Made by a program: the position numbers and the translations under genes. From Flavobacterium hiemivividum (GTDB lineage Bacteria; Bacteroidota; Bacteroidia; Flavobacteriales; Flavobacteriaceae), in the NCBI RefSeq assembly GCF_004349145.1, contig NZ_SMFO01000001.1, positions 1-64,000 of the forward strand: a DNA stretch of 64,000 nucleotides. Reading direction: 5' to 3'. Within the stretch, counting starts at the first letter, position 1. Each line of letters opens with the position of its first letter. Under the pieces are notes generated by a model. That model had not been told where the DNA came from, did no database searches, and saw only the letters and a program-made list of their open reading frames with translations. Shown one piece after another: positions 15,163 through 25,013 of the stretch.

Positions 15163-17796
15163 CTATTTCAATCCCGCTAAACTTTGCTCGATTGTTTCTA
15201 TTTTAGCTAAAGCATCTGCCTCTTTTTGTTTCTCGTTTGCCAATACTTTCTCAGGAGCTCCAGCAACAAATTTTTCATTAGACAATTTTCCTTGTACTGA
15301 TTTCAAGAACCCTTTTGTATAATTTAATTCTGCTGTTAGTTTAGCAATCTCTTCCTCTACGTTGATGTTTCCCGTAATCGGAATAAAATATTCATTCGAT
15401 TTGACACGGAAAGACAAAGCCCCATCCACTTTTTCAGTAACATATTCTAATGCCGTGATATTTCCTAATTTGGTTACAACCGAATCAAAATAAGTCGACG
15501 TTTTATCATTATTAATCGCTTTCAGTTCAATCGCATCTTTAAATGGGATATTCTTGTCTTTACGAATGGTTCTAATTCCAGAAATCACTTCAGCAGTACT
15601 TTCAAAATCAGAAATTAACTTAGCGTCAAACGGTTTCAGTTCTGGCCAAGTCGATACGATTAAAGCTTCTTCGGGACTTCTTTCGGCAATGATTTGCCAG
15701 ATTTCCTCTGTCAAGAACGGCATAAACGGGTGCAATACTTTTAAATTATTTTCAAGCATTTCTATCGCTTTCGCAAAAGTAACCCTGTCAATTGGCTGTT
15801 GGTAAGCCGGTTTTATCATTTCTAAGAACCAGGAGCAAAAATCATCCCACACTAATTTGTATGTTCCCATTAAAGCTTCTGAAATTCTATATTTTTCGAA
15901 ATTGTCTTCGATTTCCAATAAGGTTTGTTGCAATTTAGCCTCATACCATTCGATAGCTACTTTTGAAGATTCTGGTTGCGGAATTGTATCTGATACTTCC
16001 CATCCTTTTATCAATTTGAAGGCATTCCATATTTTATTGGTAAACCCTTTACCTTGGTTACACAATTCTTCATCAAACATGATGTCATTTCCTGCAGAAG
16101 CGCTCAAAAGCAATCCTACACGAACACCATCAGCACCAAATTTCTCAATTAAATCCAATGGATCTGGTGAGTTACCTAATGATTTAGACATCTTACGTCT
16201 TTGTTTGTCACGAACTAAACCAGTCAAATATACATTTGTAAATGGCTTTTTATCTGTGTACTCATAACCCGCAATAATCATTCTCGCTACCCAGAAAAAT
16301 AAAATATCTGGACCAGTTACTAAATCATTGGTTGGATAATAGTATTTAAAATCTTCACTTTCTGGATCCATTATTCCTCCAAAAACCGACATTGGCCAAA
16401 GCCAAGAAGAAAACCATGTATCTAATGCATCTACATCTTGTTTTAAGTCTTTTGTTTCAAGTTTAAAGTTTAAAGTTTTTTCTTGTGCTAACTTTAGTGC
16501 TTCTTCGATAGATTCAGCAACTACAAAATCCTCTTTACCATCTCCGTAGAAATATGCAGGAATTTGCTGTCCCCACCACAATTGACGGGAAATATTCCAG
16601 TCACGGATGTTATTCAACCAATGTCCATAAGTATTTTCAAAACGCTTAGGATGTAATTTAATATCTCCGTCTACCAATACTGACTGTATTGCAGGTTTTA
16701 CTAAATCTTCCATTTTTAAAAACCATTGATCAGATAATCTAGGTTCTATCACCGCTTTTGTTCTTTCAGAAGTTCCTACTTTGTTCAAGTGAATTTCTGT
16801 TTTTGCAAGTGCTCCAATTTTTTCTAATTCTAATGCAACTTCTTCCCGAACTACAAAACGGTCTTTTCCTTGATAATGCAAACCAAAACTATTCATTGTC
16901 GCATCTTCATTGAAGATATCAATAATTTCTAAGTTGTGTTTTTCTCCAAGAGTTTTATCATTCATATCGTGAGCAGGAGTCACTTTTAGACATCCAGTCC
17001 CGAATTCGATATCTACATATTCATCTTCAATAATTGGAATCACACGACCACAAATAGGCACAATGGCGCTTTTACCTTTTAAATGAGCAAAACGTTCATC
17101 ATTTGGGTTAATACAAATCGCACTATCTCCAAAAATTGTTTCTGGACGTGTCGTAGCAATCGTTAGGAAGTCTTCACTTCCTTCAATTTTATATTTTAAG
17201 AAATATAATTTCCCTTGTCTTTCTTCAAAAATAACTTCTTCGTCAGACAAAGTTGTCTTCGCTTCTGGATCCCAGTTTACCATTCGGTAGCCACGATAAA
17301 TCAATCCTTTATTGTATAAATCAACAAAAGAACGAATTACAGATGCTGACATATCCGGATCCATGGTGAACTTTGTACGTTCCCAGTCACAAGAAGCTCC
17401 TAGTTTTTTTAACTGCTCTAGAATTACGCCACCATATTTGTCAGTCCAGTCGTAAGCGTGCTTTAAAAATTCCTCACGCGACAAATCAGATTTATTGATT
17501 CCTTCGGCTTTTAGTTTAGCAACAACTTTAGCTTCTGTAGCAATAGAAGCGTGATCTGTACCGGGAACCCAGCACGCATTAAATCCTTTTAGACGTGCTC
17601 TTCTTATCAAGACATCCTGAATAGTATTGTTTAGCATGTGTCCCATATGTAAAACTCCCGTAACATTAGGAGGAGGAATTACAATGGTATAGGGTGTTCT
17701 GTGGTCTGGCTCAGAGTGAAAATAATTATTTTTCATCCAGTAGTCATACCATTTATCTTCAATAGTCTTGGCGTCAAATTGTGCGGGAATTGTCAT
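15163..17796 (-). CDS. valS: valyl-tRNA synthetase
   Basis: An 877-residue class I synthetase that charges tRNA-Val in the cytosol. HMGH is at residues 50-53 (PPPNVTGVLHMGHML) and KMSKS at 535-539. The editing domain lies between, with the expected TTRPETIFGD segment. The C-terminal coiled-coil arm (INVEEEIAKLTAELNYTKG onward) is present. The start at 17796 (MTIPAQFD) is preferred to the frame's first ATG three codons upstream, since homologues start IPAQFD or similar. It is convergent with the toxin operon across a shared terminator. Confidence 0.95.
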   Translation of the reverse strand: MTIPAQFDAKTIEDKWYDYWMKNNYFHSEPDHRTPYTIVIPPPNVTGVLHMGHMLNNTIQDVLIRRARLKGFNACWVPGTDHASIATEAKVVAKLKAEGINKSDLSREEFLKHAYDWTDKYGGVILEQLKKLGASCDWERTKFTMDPDMSASVIRSFVDLYNKGLIYRGYRMVNWDPEAKTTLSDEEVIFEERQGKLYFLKYKIEGSEDFLTIATTRPETIFGDSAICINPNDERFAHLKGKSAIVPICGRVIPIIEDEYVDIEFGTGCLKVTPAHDMNDKTLGEKHNLEIIDIFNEDATMNSFGLHYQGKDRFVVREEVALELEKIGALAKTEIHLNKVGTSERTKAVIEPRLSDQWFLKMEDLVKPAIQSVLVDGDIKLHPKRFENTYGHWLNNIRDWNISRQLWWGQQIPAYFYGDGKEDFVVAESIEEALKLAQEKTLNFKLETKDLKQDVDALDTWFSSWLWPMSVFGGIMDPESEDFKYYYPTNDLVTGPDILFFWVARMIIAGYEYTDKKPFTNVYLTGLVRDKQRRKMSKSLGNSPDPLDLIEKFGADGVRVGLLLSASAGNDIMFDEELCNQGKGFTNKIWNAFKLIKGWEVSDTIPQPESSKVAIEWYEAKLQQTLLEIEDNFEKYRISEALMGTYKLVWDDFCSWFLEMIKPAYQQPIDRVTFAKAIEMLENNLKVLHPFMPFLTEEIWQIIAERSPEEALIVSTWPELKPFDAKLISDFESTAEVISGIRTIRKDKNIPFKDAIELKAINNDKTSTYFDSVVTKLGNITALEYVTEKVDGALSFRVKSNEYFIPITGNINVEEEIAKLTAELNYTKGFLKSVQGKLSNEKFVAGAPEKVLANEKQKEADALAKIETIEQSLAGLK

Positions 17797-17901
17797 AAAA
17801 AGCAACTGTTAAAACCAAAATTAAACTTTGGTCTGATATTTGTAATTCGTATAGGGAACAAAAGTAAATAATTAAGTAGACTATAAAAAGAGAAATAAAA
17901 A

Positions 17902-17932
17902 TTTGTGCTTTAAATAAAAGAAACTAAATTTA
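17902..17932 (+). promoter_or_regulatory. promoter of the DUF1573 gene
   Basis: TTTG at 17902-17905, 19 bases, then TAAATTTA at 17925-17932 (7 of 8). The ATG at 17957 follows 24 bases later. Confidence 0.6.
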
Positions 17933-17956
17933 CTTTTTATCCATAAAAAATTTCTT

Positions 17957-18346
17957 ATGAAAAAAATAGCAACAATAATAGCAGTCGTATTCTTTAGCGG
18001 TATTGGATTTGCCCAGAACAAGGCGAAAATTGATTTTAAAGCGGAGAACAATACGATCGATTACGGAACAATAGTAAAAGGAAAAGACAATGGCGTTCGA
18101 GTATTTGAATTTACAAACACGGGTACTACTCCATTAATTATATATGCAGTTCAATCTACCGCTGGTTCTACGATATTATCTAAACAAACTGAGACCATTT
18201 TACCAGGGAAATCAAGTAAAATTGAAGTGAAGTACAACATGGCCGTAGGACCTATCAGAAAAACAATAACAGTAGAATCTAATGCTACGAACTATGATGA
18301 AGGCAGAGTTCCCTTAAAAATTAAAGGAGAAGTAGTTTCTAATTAG
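17957..18346 (+). CDS. DUF1573 secreted protein
   Basis: A 129-residue exported protein. Signal peptide MKKIATIIAVVFFSGIGFAQ, then one Ig-like DUF1573 domain: IDYGTIVKGKDNGVRVFEF, TNTGTTPLIIYAVQSTAGST and a terminal GRVPLKIKGEV strand. These domains are common in Bacteroidota periplasmic or surface proteins; their role is not defined. Monocistronic, with a clear promoter and a terminator at 18370. It diverges from valS. Confidence 0.85.
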   Translation: MKKIATIIAVVFFSGIGFAQNKAKIDFKAENNTIDYGTIVKGKDNGVRVFEFTNTGTTPLIIYAVQSTAGSTILSKQTETILPGKSSKIEVKYNMAVGPIRKTITVESNATNYDEGRVPLKIKGEVVSN

Positions 18347-18369
18347 TTCATAGCAACTTTAAAAGCACT

Positions 18370-18406
18370 AGGCTTTCTTGATGATTATATCAAGAAAGCC
18401 TTTTTG
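18370..18406. terminator. terminator between DUF1573 gene and aspartyl protease gene
   Basis: AGGCTTTCTTGAT (18370-18382) pairs perfectly with ATCAAGAAAGCCT (18389-18401), followed by T. The two genes converge on it. Confidence 0.85.
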
Positions 18407-18424
18407 TTTTACGCTAAGTAGGAT

Positions 18425-19753
18425 TTACAATACATCGATTAGTTGAAATCTAAACTTCAACAGTTGGCTATTTCTTTCGACTTCCAGTATTAGCCATTTT
18501 TCATCTTCAGGTCTTAAAAGTGAATTAATTTGCTCCAGGGAATATTTATAGGCTGGGCTATTATTTATCGAAATAACCGCATCTCCTACCTTTAAACCAC
18601 TGCTGGCTGCTGGTGAATTTTTTCTAATATTGGCGATTTCAAAAACAGGTTTTAATTCAAATTTATATTTAAAATTAGAACTGTTTTTCTCCCTGCTAGT
18701 ATCAAAATGATCCACAGTTATAGGGAAAGCTTGAAGCGGCACTGTTTCTTTAACCCATTGCACTCCAGAATGCATAATTTCAATTCCGCTTTTATTATAA
18801 AGAAATGGCGCTGAATAATGTCTGTTTTTCTTTAAATATAAAAATCTATTGGGATAGTCAAAAATCACTGAAAATCTCTTTAGAATTTCACCACCAACAG
18901 AACCTACCCGATCTGGAACCATCGTTACATGCCGTATAGAGCTAGAATCTGGAAAAGCGACAATCGGCTTAGAGAATTTAAAATCAGAAACTAAGAATGA
19001 TGCAATTCGCGCTCTTTTCCCTTCCACGTCACCGCTAAATCCTCGTCCTAGATAATCATCAAAATTATTTTTAGGCACCTTTATATTATTAGAAATATCT
19101 TGAAAAAGCCAAATAGCATCACTATTTCCAATATCTATTAGTAATTTAGCATCCACTTTAGTAGAATCAATAGCAACGGTAGCGTATAGATACGGTTTGG
19201 ATTTTTCGATAGTAATAGGAACTTTTTTAAATTTATCTTCTATTCTTTTTCTATTTACTTGGCTGTTATTATAGAAAACTATTTTTCTTTTATCGTAATT
19301 TATTTCGATTAGATGATTCTTAAAGAAAGGATAACCCATAATTCCGTGTACTGGAATCCCAATATGAGATGACAAATTAAAATTTGGGTCGACGATAATA
19401 TACAGCAAGTGATTTACGGATTTTATACCCTTAACTTCTAACACATTGCCTGCTGATTTCAAGCCTTCTATAGCTTCTTCGCTTCCTAAACCTCGCAAAG
19501 TAATTTTCTCAATATTCTTAAGGCTCAGATCGTTTTTTTCTTCTAAACTAAAAAGAATGGTCTCTTGAACCCCGGAATCCAACAAGAAAGTCAATTCTAC
19601 TCCATTGACATTTATTGGGATAAACACTAGGTTATTAATTAATTTAAAAGGAATAGTTGTCTTTTTATCCTCGTTCTTAAATTGAAATCCTTCCTGCGCC
19701 AAAGTAGTCGCGGCATAGAGAACAAAGATGGAGAAAAGGAGTCGTTTTGTCAT
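18425..19753 (-). CDS. secreted aspartyl-protease-like protein with PDZ domain
   Basis: A 442-residue protein. The ATG at 19753 is preferred to the GTG one codon upstream. A signal peptide ends near TTLAQE (residue 20). Two retropepsin-like halves follow: the first with the catalytic motif FLLDSGVQ (D59), the second with LLIDIGNSDAIWL (D207), where the usual DTG is DIG. A PDZ domain lies at about 365-430 (IANIRKNSPAASSGLKVGDA). This layout (two aspartyl lobes plus PDZ) is a known Bacteroidota envelope family; substrates are unknown. It is convergent with the DUF1573 gene and divergent from the aminotransferase. Confidence 0.82.
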   Translation of the reverse strand: MTKRLLFSIFVLYAATTLAQEGFQFKNEDKKTTIPFKLINNLVFIPINVNGVELTFLLDSGVQETILFSLEEKNDLSLKNIEKITLRGLGSEEAIEGLKSAGNVLEVKGIKSVNHLLYIIVDPNFNLSSHIGIPVHGIMGYPFFKNHLIEINYDKRKIVFYNNSQVNRKRIEDKFKKVPITIEKSKPYLYATVAIDSTKVDAKLLIDIGNSDAIWLFQDISNNIKVPKNNFDDYLGRGFSGDVEGKRARIASFLVSDFKFSKPIVAFPDSSSIRHVTMVPDRVGSVGGEILKRFSVIFDYPNRFLYLKKNRHYSAPFLYNKSGIEIMHSGVQWVKETVPLQAFPITVDHFDTSREKNSSNFKYKFELKPVFEIANIRKNSPAASSGLKVGDAVISINNSPAYKYSLEQINSLLRPEDEKWLILEVERNSQLLKFRFQLIDVL

Positions 19754-19878
19754 CACTAAACGTTTTTATAAAATTACTTAAAAAACGGATGAATATTACA
19801 CATTTAACAATAAATAGGCTTGATAGCTTATTTAGTTCAAAAAAAAATTCGCAAATTTGCATTTTAACAATTACAACT

Positions 19879-21072
19879 ATGCCAAAAATATCAAACAAGG
19901 GTACGCAAATGCCCGAATCTCCTATTCGTAAATTAGTTCCTTTTTCTGAAATTGCTAAGAAAAAAGGACATAAAGTATATCACTTAAATATCGGGCAACC
20001 GGATATCAAGACACCTGAGGTCGCTATGGAGGCCATAAAGAATTTTGATATTAAAGTTTTAGAATACAGTCATTCAGCTGGTTTCGAAAGCTATAGAACT
20101 AAGTTATCTAAATTCTATCAAAATCAAGGATTACCAATCAATTTTGAAGATATAATCATTACAACTGGTGGATCTGAGGCTTTACTTTTTGCAATGGGAA
20201 GCACTATGGATCCAGGAGATGAAATCATCATTCCAGAACCATTTTATGCTAATTACAACGGTTTCTCGACTGCATCTGGAGTGAATGTTGTTCCAGTTAT
20301 TTCATCAATTGATACTGGTTTTGCATTACCTGCAATCGCTGATTTTGAAAAACTAATTACGCCAAAAACAAAAGCAATCCTTATTTGCAATCCAGGAAAC
20401 CCAACAGGTTATTTGTATTCAAAAGAGGAAATGATGCAACTAGCAGAACTAGTTAAAAAACACGATTTGTTCTTAATCGCTGACGAGGTTTACAGAGAGT
20501 TTACTTATGATGGTGACATTCATTATTCTGTAATGAACATTCCTGGACTAGAAGAAAACGCAATCATGATTGATTCTGTTTCTAAAAGATACAGTATGTG
20601 TGGTGCAAGAATAGGCTGCATTGTTTCTAAAAACAAGGAATTAATGGGTGCAGCAATGAAATTTGCACAAGCAAGATTGAGTCCGCCTACATTTGCTCAA
20701 GTAGCGAGTGAAGCCGCTCTTGACACTCCTCAAAGTTATTTTGACGAAGTAATTTCAGAATACAGAGAACGCAGAGACACGCTTATCACAGAATTACATA
20801 AAATTGAAGGTGCAAAAGTAGCGACTCCAAAAGGAGCTTTCTACTGTATTGTTGAACTTCCCGTAGCAAATGCAGATGATTTTGCAAGATGGCTTTTAGA
20901 AAGTTATGCTCTTAATGGAGAAACTGTAATGGTAGCACCAGCGGCAGGGTTTTATTCCACTCCCGGAGTAGGTTTAAACCAAGTACGCATTGCTTATGTC
21001 TTAAAGAAAGAAGATTTAATAAAAGCGGTACAAATTCTTAAAGAAGCAATTAAAGTTTATAATTCTAAGTAA
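19879..21072 (+). CDS. PLP-dependent aminotransferase, class I/II
   Basis: A 397-residue fold-type I aminotransferase. The start at 19879 (MPKISNKGTQMPESPIRKLV) is chosen because homologues begin close to it and the 44 codons upstream are low-quality. Key motifs: NIGQPDIKTPE near the N-terminus, TTGGSEALLFAMG, CNPGNPTGYLYS (PLP-binding Asn), ADEVYREF (Asp-Tyr), and SVSKRYSMCGARIGC with the Schiff-base lysine at K236. It belongs to the AspC-type group that includes aspartate and aromatic aminotransferases; the exact donor cannot be told. No pathway neighbour helps. Confidence 0.87.
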   Translation: MPKISNKGTQMPESPIRKLVPFSEIAKKKGHKVYHLNIGQPDIKTPEVAMEAIKNFDIKVLEYSHSAGFESYRTKLSKFYQNQGLPINFEDIIITTGGSEALLFAMGSTMDPGDEIIIPEPFYANYNGFSTASGVNVVPVISSIDTGFALPAIADFEKLITPKTKAILICNPGNPTGYLYSKEEMMQLAELVKKHDLFLIADEVYREFTYDGDIHYSVMNIPGLEENAIMIDSVSKRYSMCGARIGCIVSKNKELMGAAMKFAQARLSPPTFAQVASEAALDTPQSYFDEVISEYRERRDTLITELHKIEGAKVATPKGAFYCIVELPVANADDFARWLLESYALNGETVMVAPAAGFYSTPGVGLNQVRIAYVLKKEDLIKAVQILKEAIKVYNSK

Positions 21073-21154
21073 TAGCATAAGAACTTTTATGAGAATTAAG
21101 ATGTAAACTTATTCGAATATCGATTTAATACTCATAACTAAGACAATACCTTGC

Positions 21155-21192
21155 AACGGCGATAACAATTAAAGTTATTGCCGTTTGTTTTT
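21155..21192 (+). terminator. terminator after the aminotransferase gene
   Basis: AACGGCGATAAC (21155-21166) pairs with GTTATTGCCGTT (21174-21185) with one mismatch, followed by TGTTTTTA. Confidence 0.75.
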
Positions 21193-21331
21193 ATAGTACT
21201 TTTCGAAAGAAAATGAACTTGATAACGTACGCAAAGAGCCTATTAATTATTAAAACCTTTAGAAATTCTTTAGTATTTATTAATTATCTTTACACCCTAA
21301 ATATATAAACCCACTATAACAGTAGCTTTTA

Positions 21332-22003
21332 ATGAAACATAATGAAGAAATTCATGACGAAATAGGAGAAAATCATATTGGTTCATGTGCAACAAATCCA
21401 CTACGAAAAGACGCTTTTGATATTACTGATGACGAGAAAATAGAAAGCATAAAAAAAGATGTTGAAAGTATCCTTATCACACTTGGGATGGATTTGACAG
21501 ATGATAGTTTAAAAGGCACGCCTAACCGTGTCGCTAAAATGTTTGTAAAAGAAATTTTTGGAGGATTGAATCCTGCAAGAAAACCAAAAGCATCTACATT
21601 TGACAATAATTATAAATACGGCGAAATGTTAGTTGAAAAAAACATTATCGTCTACTCTACTTGCGAACACCATTTATTGCCCATTATAGGACGAGCACAT
21701 GTTGCTTATATCTCTAATGGAAGAGTAATTGGTCTTTCAAAAATGAATAGAATTGTTGAATATTATTCGAAAAGACCGCAAGTACAAGAACGCTTAACGA
21801 TGCAAATCGTTCAGGAATTACAAAATGCTTTGGGTACTGAAGACGTTGCCTGTGTTATTGATGCAAAACATTTATGTGTAAATTCAAGAGGAATCAGTGA
21901 TATCGAAAGTAGCACTGTTACTTCTGAATTTGGTGGAAAATTTAAAGAAACTCAAGCTCGAAGAGAGTTTTTGGATTACATTAAATTAGACACAAAGTTC
22001 TAA
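21332..22003 (+). CDS. folE: GTP cyclohydrolase I
   Basis: A 223-residue enzyme that opens GTP to dihydroneopterin triphosphate, the first step of folate synthesis (and of queuosine in some bacteria). The zinc and active-site residues are in STCEHHLLPIIGRAHVAYI and in the later KHLCVNSRGI. IGLSKMNRIVEYYSKRPQVQ and STVTSEFGG are the other family blocks. The N-terminal 35 residues are a variable extension. The gene is followed by a structured repeat and then cysS. Confidence 0.95.
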   Translation: MKHNEEIHDEIGENHIGSCATNPLRKDAFDITDDEKIESIKKDVESILITLGMDLTDDSLKGTPNRVAKMFVKEIFGGLNPARKPKASTFDNNYKYGEMLVEKNIIVYSTCEHHLLPIIGRAHVAYISNGRVIGLSKMNRIVEYYSKRPQVQERLTMQIVQELQNALGTEDVACVIDAKHLCVNSRGISDIESSTVTSEFGGKFKETQARREFLDYIKLDTKF

Positions 22004-22035
22004 GTAATTTATTCGTTATTTATCCACAAATCCAT

Positions 22036-22140
22036 AGCCCTGATTGCTGTAAAAATCCTTTTATCTCGTCTCAAGAACGAGATAAAAAGATTGAAGCGGA
22101 AAGCAGGAACCTGCCTGCTGGAAGGCTGGACAGCTTTAAA
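22036..22140 (+). repeat. structured intergenic repeat, copy 2, before cysS
   Basis: Order: GATTGCTGTAAAAATCCTTT, a perfect 11-bp hairpin (TTTTATCTCGT 22059-22069, ACGAGATAAAA 22077-22087, loop CTCAAGA), AAAGATTGAAGCGGAAAGC, then a GCAGGAACCTGC palindrome (22103-22114) and a tail ending 14 bases before the cysS ATG. It has the same layout as 4115-4226 on the opposite strand. I know closely similar repeats from other Flavobacterium genomes by memory only. Confidence 0.6.
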
Positions 22141-22153
22141 AAAAAAAACAAAC

Positions 22154-23632
<1,479 letters not shown>

Positions 23633-23670
23633 TAATCAACTTAGAAACTTGATTGACAATTAATTAAAAT

Positions 23671-23913
23671 ATGTTTTCAAAAATCCTCATATTTCCTTTT
23701 ATCGTATTGGTTCGCTTGTATCAATTGGCTATATCACCGCTTATGCCTGCCACCTGCCGATTTCAACCCACTTGTTCTGCTTATATGATAGAAGCATTAA
23801 AAACTCACGGTTTATTTTATGGGGGATTCTTGGGGCTTAAACGGATTTTAAGTTGTCATCCATGGGGGAAAACGGGTTATGATCCTGTCCCTAAAAAGAA
23901 ATCCGACCACTGA
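23671..23913 (+). CDS. yidD: membrane protein insertion efficiency factor YidD
   Basis: An 80-residue protein that assists YidC-dependent membrane insertion. All the family marks are here: an amphipathic N-terminus ([18 protein letters not shown]), [15 protein letters not shown], and [12 protein letters not shown] followed by GYDPVP, with the three conserved cysteines. It follows cysS by 38 bases and is likely co-transcribed with it; lgt downstream has its own promoter. Confidence 0.95.
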   Translation: MFSKILIFPFIVLVRLYQLAISPLMPATCRFQPTCSAYMIEALKTHGLFYGGFLGLKRILSCHPWGKTGYDPVPKKKSDH

Positions 23914-23986
23914 AAGCAGAAAATAGTACTATTATAATTTCTGAGCTGATACGATCTCATAAAATATGGTATAAATTCAATATCCT

Positions 23987-24017
23987 ATTGAATCTCAAAA
24001 CAAAAAATGTATTTTTA
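23987..24017 (+). promoter_or_regulatory. promoter of lgt
   Basis: ATTG at 23987-23990, 19 bases, then TATTTTTA at 24010-24017: one mismatch in each box. It ends 16 bases before the ATG. Confidence 0.45.
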
Positions 24018-24033
24018 CATCAAATAAAAAATA

Positions 24034-24960
24034 ATGACACACGCTTTAAACATAGTTTGGAACCCATCAGAAGGTATTGATTTAGGTTTTTTCATAATTC
24101 GTTACTACAGTCTAATGTTTGTAATTGCTTTTGGACTAGGATGGTACATCATGAAAAACATCTTTGAGCGCGAAGGTGAATCTATAGAGAAACTAGATTC
24201 TTTATTCATTTGGACCGTTCTTGCAACCTTACTAGGAGCGCGATTAGGTCACGTTATTTTTTATGATTGGGAATACTTCCGCAATCATTTATTGGAGATA
24301 TTTTTACCATTTCGATTCTCTCCAACATTTGAATTTACGGGTTTCCAAGGATTAGCAAGTCACGGAGCTGCGATATCTATAATAGCAGCTATGTATTACT
24401 TTAGCAAGAAAATATTAAAAAGACCTTTGTTATGGATTTTAGACCGAATCGTTATTGCTGTAGCGAGTGGAGCTATTTTTGTAAGACTAGGTAATTTTTT
24501 TAATTCAGAGATTATAGGTAAAGAGACCAACTCTCCTTTTGGAATAAAATTTCTACATGATCATTTTAGCCCTAGAGAAGCAGTTAATGCAACTCAAATA
24601 CCAAATCCTAAAGCAGCGTATCACGCGATCGCGTCTGATCCTAAGTTTGCCAATTTACTCGAACAAGTTCCCGTAAAACACCCTACTCAGTTGTATGAAG
24701 CATTTTGTTATATTTTCGTTTTTGCCGTCTTGTTTTTCTTGTATTGGAAAACAGAAATAAGACAAAAATCAGGATTCCTATTTGGCCTTTTCCTAGTACT
24801 TTTATTTACTGTACGTATCATTGTCGAATTTGTGAAAGAAAGTCAAGGCGGATTTGAAAGTGCATTAGGTTTACTTTCAACAGGACAATGGCTTAGCATC
24901 CCTTTTATTCTTATTGGGCTTTATTTTATTTTCACAGCTGAAAAGCCAGTTAAGATTTAA
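24034..24960 (+). CDS. lgt: prolipoprotein diacylglyceryl transferase
   Basis: A 308-residue inner-membrane enzyme that transfers diacylglycerol from phosphatidylglycerol to the lipobox cysteine of prelipoproteins, which include several encoded in this window. Seven hydrophobic segments. Family motifs: GLASHGAAISI (catalytic His region), VRLGNFFNSEIIGKE (Lgt signature RxGNFxNxE) and HPTQLYEAF. A hydrophilic insertion of about 35 residues (FLHDHFSPREAVNATQIPNP) follows the signature. Confidence 0.95.
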   Translation: MTHALNIVWNPSEGIDLGFFIIRYYSLMFVIAFGLGWYIMKNIFEREGESIEKLDSLFIWTVLATLLGARLGHVIFYDWEYFRNHLLEIFLPFRFSPTFEFTGFQGLASHGAAISIIAAMYYFSKKILKRPLLWILDRIVIAVASGAIFVRLGNFFNSEIIGKETNSPFGIKFLHDHFSPREAVNATQIPNPKAAYHAIASDPKFANLLEQVPVKHPTQLYEAFCYIFVFAVLFFLYWKTEIRQKSGFLFGLFLVLLFTVRIIVEFVKESQGGFESALGLLSTGQWLSIPFILIGLYFIFTAEKPVKI

Positions 24961-24982
24961 AACACAATTTACACATATATCA

Positions 24983-25012
24983 AAAAAAGCTTCCAAAACG
25001 GAAGCTTTTTTT
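24983..25012. terminator. terminator between lgt and the type IX-secreted protein
   Basis: AAAAAAGCTTCC (24983-24994) pairs with GGAAGCTTTTTT (25000-25011); loop AAAAC. It serves both converging genes. Confidence 0.88.
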
Positions 25013-25013
25013 A

